Origin: Aquatica leii
Taxonomy: Eukaryota > Arthropoda > Insecta > Coleoptera > Lampyridae
DNA length: 64,000 nt
Reading direction: 5' to 3'
Assembly: GCA_035610365.1 (NCBI GenBank)
Contig: CM069435.1
Location: 8,520,001-8,584,000 of the forward strand
Below the pieces are notes generated by a model, which had not been told where the DNA came from, made no database searches, and saw only the letters and a program-made list of their open reading frames with translations. Positions 22,170 to 33,530 of this stretch are shown in pieces. How positions within the stretch are numbered: position 1 is the stretch's first letter; each line of letters opens with the position of its first letter. Both the position numbers and the translations under genes were made by a program.

Positions 22170-23960
22170 ATGCACTACTGTGCGGGAAGATGATAAATTT
22201 GAGCCACCAAAGCAAGTCGAATCAACGGCGCCTATTATTAAACAGCTCTCTTCTAAAAGATTCGACTATGAGTTGCTTTCATAGACATGTGAAAGATTTG
22301 GTGTCTCAGATAGGGTTGCAGCAGTCATTGCCTCAGCAGAATTGCATACTTTAACTGCTAAAGTCATTGATAAAAATCAGATTTGTTGGAACCCAGCCAA
22401 AGCAAGAAAATGTGCCATAAAGCATGCCAAAATCTTCCGAAGTAACTGATTTATACTTCGATAAACGAAAAGACAAAACATTGATTCTATCACAAGACGA
22501 CGGAGAAATGTACAAAAAGACTATTCTTGAAAAGCACATTTCGTTGATAAAAGAACCAGAAACCAAGTTTTTGGGTTACATTTCACCTGATTCTGGCACT
22601 TCAAAATGCATCGAAAAAGCAATAACCGACTTCTTTATAGAAGAAGAAACTTTTATAGACACTTTGCTAGCGGTAGGGTGCAGTGGTACTAATGTAAACG
22701 TTGGGAATCAAAATGCATCATTCGTCTGCTTGAAAAACAATTAAACAGAATTCTAGAATGAGTCATCTGTCTTATACACATAAATAAACTGCCTTTCCTC
22801 CTTTTGTTCCTGCACATTGATGGTAGCACATGAAGACCTCAGACATATTGTGTAATCATCGGTAAAAATCTAGTCTTGTTGTTAAATTTCAACTACCTCC
22901 CGGACCATTGCCCGAGGTATCTGCAGATGTTGAAGATCGTAGCATTGATCAAAGATATCTGTACAGAATTGTATTAGCGGTAACAACAGGTGAATTTTTT
23001 ATTGATTTAGAAAACAAATCTTTAGGGAAAATGTCACATGCTCGATGGCTAACTCACGCTAATAAAAATATGCATTTGTATGTTTTATTGGAATCTCCTT
23101 CTAAAAATCTACTGGTCCTTGTCAACGGTTACGCTCCAATTTGGTTTGCAATCAAAACTCACCCATGCTGTAAAGATGGAGCACGGCATCTGTATGAACT
23201 CATATCTTCTACTAGATACTTGCCCACAGAACTGAAAGCCATAGTTAATCTGGTAATTCAAAGAAACGCTCACTTCGCTCATTTTGGAAATTTATTGCTG
23301 GCAACGTTGACCGATTCTCAAAAGCTTATACGGGAACTGGGTGCATGTCAAATTTTAAAAACTTACAGCATTCAAAGAAAAGGTCATTGTTAAGTAGCAA
23401 AATTTTAAAACGTCAAAATCGGATTGTTAATCCTTCTTTCATAGATTATGTTTTCTGGCTAGAGGAGTCAACGGAAAATAAAGATAATTCTATTAAAAAA
23501 GAGAAACTTCTTTATGCTACCACTTGCTTCAGAAGAAGACAAATTAAGTTTGAAAAGATGCAAAGAAGAAGCAAAAAAAAAGAAGCTCTGTTAAAAAACA
23601 GGACAAATGAGGAGAAGCTAAAGAAAGCCAACAATAAAAAACTAAAAGGAAGCAAAAAGACCAAAAAAACGTAGGACTCAAAGAAAAGATTCTGACAGTG
23701 AAGAGCTTGAATAATGGTCTGAGATTAGAACGAGTATTCATTATGTATTAAACGAATACCTTGCGACTAACCGTAAAAAGGACACTTTGAATGAGAGCCC
23801 GAAAAAGAAAAACTTTGTCTACAAAGAGAACTCTACTTAGTTAGTTTTTCCGATAAAAGGAAGTTGCATAACTACGTTTGTTGTATTCAGAATATATTTA
23901 GATGAAATAGAGGTCCAAGCACTTTGTTCTATTCATGGAGACCGTCGACTTATAAAATTA
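22170..23960 (+). pseudogene. DDE-type transposase family, superfamily not assigned, broken
   Basis: Consecutive plus-strand frames make one recognisable protein family found repeatedly in arthropod genomes. It reads CERFGVSDRVAAVIASAELH near 22287-22346, DLYFDKRKDKTLILSQDD with EKHISLIKEPETKFLGYISP at 22450-22590, and LAVGCSGTNVNVG near 22668-22707. It continues with MSHARWLTHANKN near 23031, YAPIWFAIKTHPCCKDGARH near 23134, and IQRNAHFAHFGNLLLATLTDS near 23258. Relatives I recall have CDGTNVN where this copy has CSGTNVN, so a likely catalytic Asp is lost. At least four frame changes are needed to follow it. A Lys-rich tail (23500-23674) follows. I saw no terminal inverted repeats. Superfamily (hAT-like or other) cannot be settled here. 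Confidence 0.6.
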
Positions 23961-24189
23961 CATAAAATGATATTAGTACTGTTTGCGTTGCTCAACTTTT
24001 AAACAAACTAGAACAACCAAAACTTATGGGTTCTAAAAACCGTGTGAAGTATAAGTTTTTATTATAAATAAATATTGTGAATTGAATTCTTCTAATTTTG
24101 TTGCAAGTTGCGCTTAGAATTACATTTACTTTAAGAATAGATTCCTTAAGACATTTTTTAATTTTTATATTAAAACATTTAAAAGATTT

Positions 24190-24620
24190 TTTTTAAAAAG
24201 TTATAGGGTCTTTTATGGTAAGATTTGATATAAAACCGGTGCGAATTCTGTTGATAAAACACGATTCTACATCTTCCCAAATAACTTTACATATATTTCG
24301 TTTTAAATTTGTCGATAAACCTTCACCTGATTTTATCACTAAAACTTTTTTAAGTTGTCTAAGTTTTAAACGATAAAATTTAAAATACGTTAAACTCGTT
24401 TCAATCGAGAAAGTGTATTCCAATATATTTTTTTGCGTATTTTATATTTGATTGCTTTACGAACAATTTGTATTGCACTATTTATATAAGCTTTAAGATT
24501 ATTGATTTCGTTTAGCGTTTTTATGTTTTTGAAGTAAACACGCGTCACGGTCAAGTATCGTTTACACAACTTAGATACGGTATCCATTTTTGCACGAATG
24601 AATATTGCAAGAAATTCCAA
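24190..24620 (-). mobile_element. Polinton/adintovirus-like ORF relic
   Basis: Two overlapping minus-strand readings resemble a protein I associate with insect Polinton/adintovirus-like elements. One contains NIKTLNEINNLKAYINSAIQ and KIRKKIYWNTLSRL. The other contains LKKVLVIKSGEGLS and WEDVESCFINRIRTGFISN followed by LTIKDPITF. The typical family phrase is a leucine-rich stretch, then R-x-R-T-G-x-I-S-N, then K-D-P-x-x-F-L. It is a broken fossil. No polymerase, integrase or capsid gene was recognised next to it, so membership is an inference. Confidence 0.45.
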
Positions 24621-24929
24621 GTTTCTTTATAAACTTTTAAAGATTTACGATTCTAGACGATGGTATACGAGTTAGTGAAGGATTACAAATCCGCTCGATG
24701 TTTGACGAAATGTAGAAGATTCACGAACATTAACGATCGTTGACAATTCTCCGCCAATATTGAATTGTGGAAACAGTGCAGTAGGGATAAAAATAGAAAA
24801 AGAAAATTGTATATATACATTTTACAAATTAAAATGAAAAAATAAATTTTAAAAATATATTGGAAGCCGATACGGTTTTTTAAATTTTTAATTACTACTT
24901 AGTTCTAAATCTGTTTATCTTTGCTATAG

Positions 24930-25150
24930 ATATTGTTGTGTATCTACACCACGAATTCCATGTTATGCTAAAGCGCAGATTAGCAAAACATCTTTGGAAA
25001 TGTCACCGGGAGGAGACAAAAAAGCAGAGTGAAATAGAATACAAAAAGAAAATGGCGGAATGGAAAGAGCAACAAAGAAAACGACAACCCTTGACGTCGA
25101 TTTCGCCGGCTGTAGTGTTTCCTCCGGGATCATATGAAACGTGGAATTAA
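24930..25150 (+). CDS. Terminal exon of an unrecognised host gene
   Basis: A polypyrimidine-like stretch and the acceptor TTGCTATAG (ending 24929) lead into an open frame DIVVYLHHEFHVMLKRRLAK. The rest of the exon is a strongly charged segment (HLWKCHREETKKQ, YKKKMAEWKEQQRKRQ) and a short hydrophobic-polar end (ISPAVVFPPGSYETWN), with a stop at 25148-25150. AATAAA signals follow at 25201 and again around 25220-25228. Base composition and codon use are less AT-rich than the surroundings, which supports real coding sequence. The charged heptad-like part could be a cytoplasmic tail or coiled coil. I do not recognise the protein. Upstream exons are not visible nearby. Confidence 0.6.
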
Positions 25151-25200
25151 ACATAAAAAGTATATATATTTTTGGATTAATCAGAATTCAAATTTTATGT

Positions 25201-25228
25201 AATAAAATATTATTAAGAAATAAATAAA
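25201..25228 (+). terminator. Poly(A) signal cluster
   Basis: AATAAA at 25201-25206 is followed by overlapping AAATAAATAAATAAAC copies about 20 bp later. They lie 50-80 bp after the stop codon of the terminal exon, a suitable distance for 3' end formation. Confidence 0.5.
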
Positions 25229-25229
25229 T

Positions 25230-25980
25230 AAACAAAAGGTTACACTTTGTTTTAGTTCTTACTTCATAGTCTGTAAAGTATTAATGAAATATGAAAAAAG
25301 AAATTTTTATAAAATAATGCAATTATCTTTAAAACTAGACAAATCAAATTTTTACCTATGTAAAAAATATGCGTCATAAGAGACTGAATTTGAAATGTAA
25401 ATGTAAAAAAGGGACGGATTTCATAAATTTGATAAAGCAAAATAATTTACCTAACTTTTTTTATATATTCAGATTACCCACTTCAAATCAAGAAATTTGA
25501 TATGTAATTTGGTATGGTTCTAAAAAGTTTACAAAAACCACCCCTACATTTTTTTTAAATATATAATAAATATAGTGTATCAATTTGGCATAGTCAAAAA
25601 ATTTTGCAAGCAGTAGTATTTAAAAAATTTGTATCAAATAATGACGTAAAACAATAAATCAGTGTGAATGTTTGTTGTAAAATATTAGTAGTATTCGAAA
25701 ATAATTGTATATATGTAATTGCATAGTATTTAACAACCACTAAAAAGTAAAAAAAAAATCATTTCTGCCCCACCAAAAACTGAAGGTGGATTTTTTTGTT
25801 ATAGTAAGTTCAACGATTACTGTCTCGATGTTCGATCGAATACCTTGGAGTTAAAAAAAAGACATACATGTATATGCTTAACCTTACATTAACATGTATG
25901 TTCTAACCTAACAATAAATTCCTTAGATCTAACCTAATCAAAGCGCGAATATCAACCTCGGAGTCAATTTACGTTTGGTA
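25230..25980. other. AT-rich spacer, nothing recognised
   Basis: Downstream flank of the host terminal exon. No coding frame, RNA gene or terminal repeats seen. Confidence 0.45.
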
Positions 25981-25998
25981 GTATCATATTTCACAACA

Positions 25999-26132
25999 CA
26001 GTATTAAATTTCAACTTCCTGTGTCAAATTTCAACTTCCGGTGTCAAATTTCAACTTGCGGTGTCAAATTTCGACTTCTGGTATCTTATTTCAACTTCCG
26101 GTGTCCAATGTCTACGTTCGGTGTCAAATTTT
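25999..26132. repeat. 21-bp minisatellite
   Basis: About six tandem units of the consensus TTCAACTTCCGGTGTCAAATT with substitutions in the CCGG core (CCTG, TGCG, TCTG) and weaker units at both edges. The period is constant at 21 bp. No coding role is apparent. Confidence 0.85.
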
Positions 26133-26790
26133 CATTGCATTGTCAATACATTTTTTCGAGTTCATGACCTATGACCCTTGATTTTTCTGATGAATCAGCA
26201 ATTTTTTTACAATGAACTTATGGTGTCTACTTTATTTCCGCTTAAAGTTCAATCATCTATAGTAACGCTGAATTAACTAGAAAGTTAATATACCTTGGTT
26301 TTATCAAAAATATAACTTCTTGCATATTCATGAAATTTTTTATTATATAAACTAATACTTAATTAGTGTAACTTAGTCTTCAGCTACTTCTTGATCTACA
26401 AACTTTAACAATGTCTTTATCCCTGATATCGAAAAAAAAACAAAAATCAATATCATTGAAGATATTGTAATACAGGTAAGTTAATTTTTTATATTTTTGT
26501 TTACATTTGTTTCTATATATAATTTGCTCAAATTATATATCAAAATTGATCTTTGAAGTTTCGTGTATTAAATTACACCCTTGATTTTGTTTCAGTCGCT
26601 TGATTTCCGTTGTTGATAGTGAGTGCATGTTTGTTGAACCTTAAGAAAATCCGTCAAAGAGACTCAACATTCATCAGTCTCTATCATGAAACGGCGAAGA
26701 ATTAAGAGGAGAAAACATTAATACCATTGTTGGATGGGCACAGCCAATTCAGCATCGACGAAGAGGGTAGTGAATTTTGAATAGTGAAAA
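26133..26790. other. AT-rich spacer with one possible small spliced leader
   Basis: A short ATG reading near 26411 (MSLSLISKKKQKSISLKIL) runs to a stop just before CAGGTAAG (26473-26480), which resembles a splice donor. Nothing downstream confirms an intron. Otherwise nothing was recognised. Confidence 0.25.
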
Positions 26791-27015
26791 TTGAAAAACA
26801 ATTTATTAAAAACATTAAAAAAACTTATCAAGAGTAAATTTAGTAATAGTGAAAAACGTGTTAGTTATAGTAAACATTTAGTTAATAAACTCAAAAAAAA
26901 AATTATCAAAACCACAAAACAGTACAAATTAGATTTAAAGAAACAAAAACAAATATTCAGCGAATTAAGAATATGTAAGCAATATAGTAATAAGTATGGT
27001 TTTAGTTTAATATAG
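26791..27015 (+). CDS. Small Lys-rich ORF, uncertain
   Basis: An open plus-strand frame of about 74 codons is strongly basic (KTLKKLIKSKF, KKKIIKTTKQYKLDLKKQKQ). It lies among the Polinton-like small readings and has the composition of a DNA-binding or virion-associated peptide, but similar Lys-rich frames arise by chance in A-rich DNA. The track start is not an ATG. Not recognised. Confidence 0.2.
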   Translation: MKNNLLKTLKKLIKSKFSNSEKRVSYSKHLVNKLKKKIIKTTKQYKLDLKKQKQIFSELRICKQYSNKYGFSLI

Positions 27016-27326
27016 TTATAAAATGTTGATTTAGCTGTTTAACTTCTTTTAAAATACAATAAACTACATAAAAAAAATTTAAAATAAGTTTATTAAACAT
27101 TCGAAAAGCTTTATCAGTTTAAAACATGAATTAAAATAATCGAATCAATTAACAAAGTTTAACTGTAGTGTTTCAGTTTAAAGTAACTTTTATATTACCT
27201 CTAATATAGTAACGGTTATCAATAAAATAAAGAATTCTTTTTAATTAAAATTTAATGCATAAGCTGTTTCTGTTAAGCTTAGTATAAATTTAAAACACTT
27301 TATGAATTACAAAACATTATTTAATG

Positions 27327-27551
27327 TTATTCATCATCACCGTTTGGAAAGATACTTTTATTTATTGTTTTTGTAAACATTAGTAAAATTTTTTTTTGCC
27401 TTTTAACATCTTTTATATACTAATCTGGTGAAAAATGTTTACCTCCTTGACTTTTGATTATATCGTGAACGGAACATAGTATACATCGAGTACTTTTTAT
27501 GTCTGTCTCACCTTTACATTTTGGACAAACAAATCTTACAACTATAGGCAT
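27327..27551 (-). mobile_element. Small zinc-ribbon protein relic, virus-like
   Basis: From an ATG at 27551 the minus strand reads MPIVVRFVCPKCKGETDIKS, then TRCILCS, then SQGGKHFSPD, about 74 codons in all. The CPKC and CILC pairs form a four-Cys zinc ribbon. Short proteins starting in this way with a CxxC ribbon are a recurring small gene of Polinton/adintovirus-like elements, to my knowledge. The copy is not intact (about one break) and is treated as a fossil. Confidence 0.45.
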
Positions 27552-28022
27552 GTTGACTTGATAGCAGTTGGAAATTTTTTAAACCGTGTTAGTAAAATTA
27601 TCATATTTATATATTTACTAAAACGTGTTAAAATTCATTACAAGTTTATTACTCGCGTTACTTAATTACTTATTTTATTTTCTCTTTTATTTTGCCTTTG
27701 ATAAGTTTTACATTTATTTTAAATAGTTTTAATCTTAGTATATAAATTTACTTTAGATGCAAAAACAAACTCAAAACTATAATTTTAAACAATGTAAATA
27801 ATTTGCATATAATTATCAAAGTTTAACACGTGTAAATTTGAAATAAAAAAAAAACAATTATTTTAAACATTTATTGTTTATTTTATTGTTACATTCTTTA
27901 AATTCTAAGTGATTTCTTACATTTTCATTTTAGTCGATAATTTTTCTAAACTTTCCAAATATAATTTTAATTTTAGTTTATAAATTTTTCACATGTGCAC
28001 ACTTTTTGATTCATTTTTCACT

Positions 28023-28328
28023 CTAGAACAAATTCAATGTTTGTTGTTTCACCAACAGCTTAGCTCCTTGGCTCACAAGATAGATGTTTTTTCCCGAAAC
28101 AATCACGCTATTAATTTGGTTTATGTCTTCAATCGAAAACTTGTTAATGAATCTTTGTGGTAGAGGTACTTTAAAATTTTGGCATTTGACGATCACTTGC
28201 TCCCCAAATTTACCATAGATTTTACTAAAAAAATTAATTTTATACTGTTCATTTATTGACAGGCTTCTTGCGCTCACATAAGAAACTAAATGAGAGGTTT
28301 CGCTCAAGTTTGCAAACAACGATTTCAT
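28023..28328 (-). mobile_element. 101-codon ORF of a virus-like element
   Basis: An open minus-strand frame starts with ATG at 28328 (MKSLFANLSETSHLVSYVSA) and contains KIYGKFGEQVIVKCQNFKVP followed by LPQRFINKFSIEDINQIN. The pattern, a short beta-rich protein with the phrase V-x-LP-x-R-F, recurs in small proteins carried by insect virus-like DNA elements, possibly as a nucleic-acid-binding protein. The frame is uninterrupted, and a TATA-like box lies about 75 bp upstream. Function and membership are inferred. Confidence 0.45.
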
Positions 28329-28403
28329 CTTAATTTTGTTCTTATATTTATTAAAACCAATAAGAGTTATTTAAATACTAATATCAAATCTTCACAAATG
28401 TTA

Positions 28404-28413
28404 CCTTTATATA
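28404..28413 (-). promoter_or_regulatory. TATA-like box upstream of the 101-codon ORF
   Basis: On the minus strand TATATAAAGG lies about 75 bp before the ATG at 28328, a plausible core promoter position. Upstream of it is an unusually G/T-rich block (28420-28700 in minus orientation), unlike the AT-rich flanks. Confidence 0.35.
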
Positions 28414-28753
28414 CGCACAACAGCATCCCCACCATCACTACGAACTTCCCCGACTGACCTAGATCCGAGCATAACCAAAACAAAACGACTCCTACGACGT
28501 TTTGCGATTCCCCCACCACCAATACGATCTATCTCGACTTACAAATGCAAATGCAACTTGAGCATACCCGAAACGAAACAATAGCAACGAAACTCCACGA
28601 TCTCTTACCGATCTTACCCGAGTAATCCAGAACTGGCCCTACTATACTACTACTAAGTGCAACCGCCATCTTCGATTTGGACTGGTTTTCTGTGCCTGAA
28701 TTAATAGGGGTTTTGAATATGTTAAAATATACACTTTTCACAATAAATTGCAA
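28414..28753. other. Composition island upstream of the 101-codon ORF
   Basis: On the plus strand this stretch is C- and A-rich with few T (for example CAGCATCCCCACCATCAC and CCCCACCACCAATACG). It stands out from both flanks. The open minus-strand frame at 28529-28753 has no recognised similarity. It may be promoter or leader DNA of the adjoining element. Confidence 0.3.
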
Positions 28754-31700
28754 AAAAAATCATTTGTGTTGCAATTTTGTACAGGTCAAGGCAAATTTTA
28801 TACCATATTGACTGTACTATTTAAGCAAATAAAAACTTTGATAATGATTTCTATTTAGAAATAACAGTAAAGCTTTAAAACAAACTGTATCAAGAAAAAG
28901 CAACTACCTAGCACTTTGTTTATGTAAATATATTAAATTTAATAATGTATTTTAGATGCGTACAAAATATAAAAAGTTTTTTTTTAACATTTCTTAAAAA
29001 ATTTTAATAACAAACAAACTTTATTAACAAGTATAAACAGTATATATATTATATTACATGTTAAAGTTAACAAAATACGTTAGTAACGATTTTTTTAACA
29101 GTGCTAAAAAACTGAAAACTTTCAACAACAGTTTAGTATGAAAAAATTAATTTAATATAAAGTCGAAATTGTTGAATAAACGCAAGATTAATTAAAGATG
29201 TTAAAGAAATGTATTTAAACGTACTAAAAAGTAAAGAAGCCGATTTTTAGCCTTATCGCTACAAGGCAAATGTGTAATTTCGGTTTTATAAAAGAACAAA
29301 AACATTTACACAATTTTTGTCTTGCAACATTTTAATTACGTTTATAAAGAACAAATTTTAATAGAAAAAGTATTTAATGTTTGAATAAATTAAGCGAAAT
29401 GATTCAATGTGTATTTATAAATTTCAGTAAATTTTCAGCTTTTAAATATGAATTCTTTTGAATTTAAACTAATGTAATTATTGTTAATACTAAAATTAAA
29501 TAATGTTTATATAAACTTTAAATATTTTATGGAAATCAAAATATTGTCAATAGACACAAAACAAATATAATTTCAAAATGATAATTGATGTATTTATTTA
29601 TTAGATAAATAATAATCTAAATTAACCTATTCAAAACTGTAAACCGTTAATAGGCTGCTTGAGTCAAACAAATGATCAAGACAACTTAATATGGGGAAAG
29701 ATTTTACTCCGACATTAAAATACATAAGTAATACTTGAATGCGTCTCGACTGTAATTGTTTCTGAGCACAAAGGAATTGTTGATAATGCAGCATCAAAGG
29801 TTAGAAGGGTTTATAATTTTGAAATCAGAATGCGTGCAGAAGGAAATCTTTACTGTGATACAAAGAACAGTTTTCAGGTACGCGTATCGTATAAAATAAG
29901 TAAAGGTACGCATACATTAAATAATTTATTAACATCTTTGATATCAATCAGGCGTAATAATAATGTAAGGTTAAATAAGACGTCACAAGAACAAAAAGAA
30001 ACAATTTTGTTTAACCTACATTGCTTTGTTCTTATTTCTTAGAAAATTTAAGACAGCTTTTCTAAGTTCAACTTGTAGCGTAGCGTAAATTTCTTTAGAT
30101 TCCTCGCGTAACTGCATTGCAACGTTAATTTAATTGCATACTGTGTTAAAATCGTTTAAATAATACGCCAAGAATTCGAGTATTTGTTGTAACATCACAA
30201 GTTTATTATTTGCTACTGGTAGCTTTATAGTAAGTTTGCAGAATCTTAAACTTTATGTGTAGTCGCTAAAATTCAAACAACAGTTTTTAAATATCACATT
30301 TACATTTTCTCAACATCGAACCATGCTTACGTTTTAAAACTTTTCTAAAAGTTTTTTAAAAGTTATTGATCGTGGCTAAGTAAATGAAAACGAGACTTAA
30401 AAACAACTAAGTTTTTATGTTTTTAATGCATACACGGCAATTTAAAAACGTTTTAGAAGTTCGTTCAGTAAAGCTTGTATGATTTCTTTAAAAGTTTTTG
30501 GTTGATACCAGACTTCTATAAAATTATATAACAATAAATCTACATACAAAAATTTTAATTAGTAATTAATTAATCCATAATTGTTATTGTTGTTTTTATA
30601 AGACTTAACGTAAGAATAATGTAACAAAGTTTTACTGCAATTGTCCATACTGGATAATTCCCGTGTGGTCAATTTCTTACAAGCTGAGCTTTCGTCCCAC
30701 TTGAACATCTTCAGAGCTTGTAATATACTGACTAATTGTGTATAAAATTTCATTTTTAATAGACTGTTCTCTGATTGATTAAACCGGTTTCCAAATATCC
30801 GGTAAAGAAAAACTAGAACCTTGATTAATATTAGGATTCTTATTAATATGATTATTTGGAATATAAAGATTTTTAAACATTTAAATGAATTTTTTGGTTT
30901 TTCTTTTCTTCTTTTCTAGCATGTGCTCTGCTACCGCTCACTTAAAAGATTTTTCAATACGACTACATCTTTTATGTTATTTAATACGAATTTCCACGCT
31001 TCTGTCCGTTATAAAATTTCTCAGTTTTATGGTTTATCTAAAAATCATAAATTTAAATTCTACTTCGACCAATTGTCGGCTCTATAAACTCACTTACTTA
31101 TAGAACTAAGTATCGCACAAGGTTATCAAAATTTACGAGAGAACTATATTTATACTTAATTCCAGTGATTTTTGCCTGTACCGCATTTGCATTTTGACTA
31201 GCAAACTAAAAAGCCAGCGCGTGTTAACGAAATGCTCAGTAAAACTCTAACATCTGCATATTTGATAAAATAAATCAAATAACAATTCATTAGTTGAATG
31301 TAGAAGAATTGTTGGGGTAAAGATGCATTTCTATTTTGCGGTTTAATTTTATTTTGTCTTTATAGCGTTTTACTATTGTCACGTAAATTATTTTAAATAC
31401 GGCTAATTACTCCGCAAGAATGTTAAAGGTTAAAAGTAATTTGGTCTAGATTTCATACTGTAGGAATTTTATTGTACACACCAAAGGTCACTAACGTTAA
31501 AGAAATTACACGTGCGTTAACCTCATGTGTAGAGGTTTCCACATATTAAGTATCGTAAACCATTCATTCATGTTAAGTAAATAAATTTTGGTTTCGAATG
31601 TTAGTTGTGAGAATTTTCCTGGGACAAAAATAGATTTTCATTTTACAGTGCGATTTATTGTTTCTATATTTTCGTAGCAACGTTGGTTACCTGTACATGT

Positions 31701-32599
31701 CCTTTTTCTTTGGAAAATTTCTATGACAAACCAATAAGGCATAAACGGATTATAAAAACTGCCCCAAATGCATATTTTGACAACCTATGTTAGTTAGAAA
31801 CACTGAAACCATCGTTTAGATTTTCGTTACTGCGAACAGCATTACGAAAAATTGGAGGGCACCTGTTGAGATACCTTTACTAACTTCGGAAAGCTTAGCG
31901 CTTGCTTTCAAATTAATTATATGAAACTGAGCAATTTATTTGTAGTAACTGTGTATATATGTATCAGTTTAATTTGCAGAAAGTCTTGGATGTGACATTA
32001 GCTAATCGCATATTTGGATACGCTAATTGCATGTATATTGTTTCTTATATATAATTATTTGTGTAAGGTCGGTCGTATGAATGCACCACTAAACGTACAT
32101 ATTACGATTGTTATCACAACTAACGCATACAGATTTTTTTGCATGTAACAAGTTAAACGGTGCGCTTTGTTTCGCTAAACTCGTAATAATTGAGTTTTCT
32201 TGTATTCACCAATGTACATTTGTTTTAAAATATTTTTAGGCCATTTTTTTTGTTATTTGTACGAAGTTTTGCCTAATCTGAAGGGCCTGTATTATTAATT
32301 GTATTATTCGCTCTACTGCAATATTTGTTAACAAACCCTTAATTATTATCTATTTATTTGATTGTACTCGTTTTTAGCTTCTTTCGCTATCGTTAAAATA
32401 AATTATTTATTGTTATAAACTGACGACGTGGATATGTAAAATTGTTTAGACTAGCTCATTTTAATTGAATTAGCCGTATATAACAATCATGGCTATATCT
32501 GATGCTTTGGTAAGTCAGAAGGTTTAGTGTTTTGTTTTATATCATCATAGTGACATTTCTAGTACATTGTGCGTTGATTCTTAATTTTTTGTTAGTAAA
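28754..32599. other. Long AT-rich spacer, nothing recognised
   Basis: Only short chance frames occur (29830-30042 plus, 30559-30753 minus, 30885-31103 plus). None has a recognisable motif, splice context or codon bias. No tRNA, terminal repeats or satellite was seen. Confidence 0.45.
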
Positions 32600-33530
32600 A
32601 TGCCACATCTAAATAAATTAGTTGCTGTTAAAATTGTTACTGTAGCTATCGAAGGTCGCAATCAAAAAAATTGCACAAATACTGAGAATAAGCAACAGTC
32701 TTTCGTATTGTACAACAATATGAGGAGACTGGGGACTACAGAAAGCGATCTGAACTAGGACGTAAAAGATGTACAACGCAAAGCGATAACCAATATGTGC
32801 AACTTTAAGCTTTACGAAATCGTACATTTACGACTCCGCAATTAAAAAATAAATACAAGGCAAGTTCATGTAAATCTAAAAACAGTAAGGAGAAAACTTC
32901 AGAAAGCTGGTTTAAATTCAAAACGTCCTGCTAAAGCCTCTCGGCTTCTTTCACATTACTAAACTGCCCGGTTACAGTTTGCACAAGCTCATGCCGATTG
33001 GAGTGAACATGAATGGAACAGAATTTTTTTTATTGATTAGATTAAATACAAATTATGGAAGCCAATTTGCCGTGATCGAGTTTATAGAAAAACTGGAGAA
33101 CAATACGCGGCATGTGACCTGGTGAAAACCGTTAGCTTTAGTGGAGGTTTGATTTTGCCATAGGCGGGCATCAGTGGGAAAGATCGCAGAGCGCGTGTTA
33201 AAAATAATTTGAGAATGAATGCAAACTGCTATCTTCAACAGATGATTGGAGAACATATTCTACCATATATCCGCTTTATTGGGTACGATAGATTTGTATT
33301 GATGCAGGATAATGCCCGGCCACATGTACCCGGTACAGTGCTAAAATTATTTGAGCAAATCGAGATTGCATCAATAAATTGACTTCCATTAATATCTGAT
33401 TTAAACCTCATGGAACACTTATGGGACATTCTTAAACGATACGATCTCAAAATCCATCTCCTAACTCAATTAAAGCATTACAAATGCCTAAAAGAATGGA
33501 AGTTGCAATTAGTGTTAGAGTAATTCACCT
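32600..33530 (+). pseudogene. Tc1-like transposase, broken
   Basis: ATG at 32600 gives MPHLNKLVAVKIVTVAIEG. HTH and linker remnants follow, including VRRKLQKAGLNSKRPAKASR and LLSHY near 32890-32960. The DDE catalytic core comes next: HEWNRIFFID (first Asp) near 33010, ERVYRKTGEQYA-like near 33075, RFVLMQDNARPH (second Asp) near 33292, and NLMEHLWDILKR (Glu) near 33404-33439. The second-Asp to Glu spacing fits the Tc1 DD34E pattern. Stops occur in several places (after FFID, after LILP, after ASIN) and the N-terminal third has frameshifts. I could not find the terminal inverted repeats. Confidence 0.85.

Noticed and set aside
30885-31103. Hydrophobic 72-codon frame resembling a secreted peptide
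   Set aside because: The signal-peptide look is explained by T-rich sequence. No splice context or homology was recognised.
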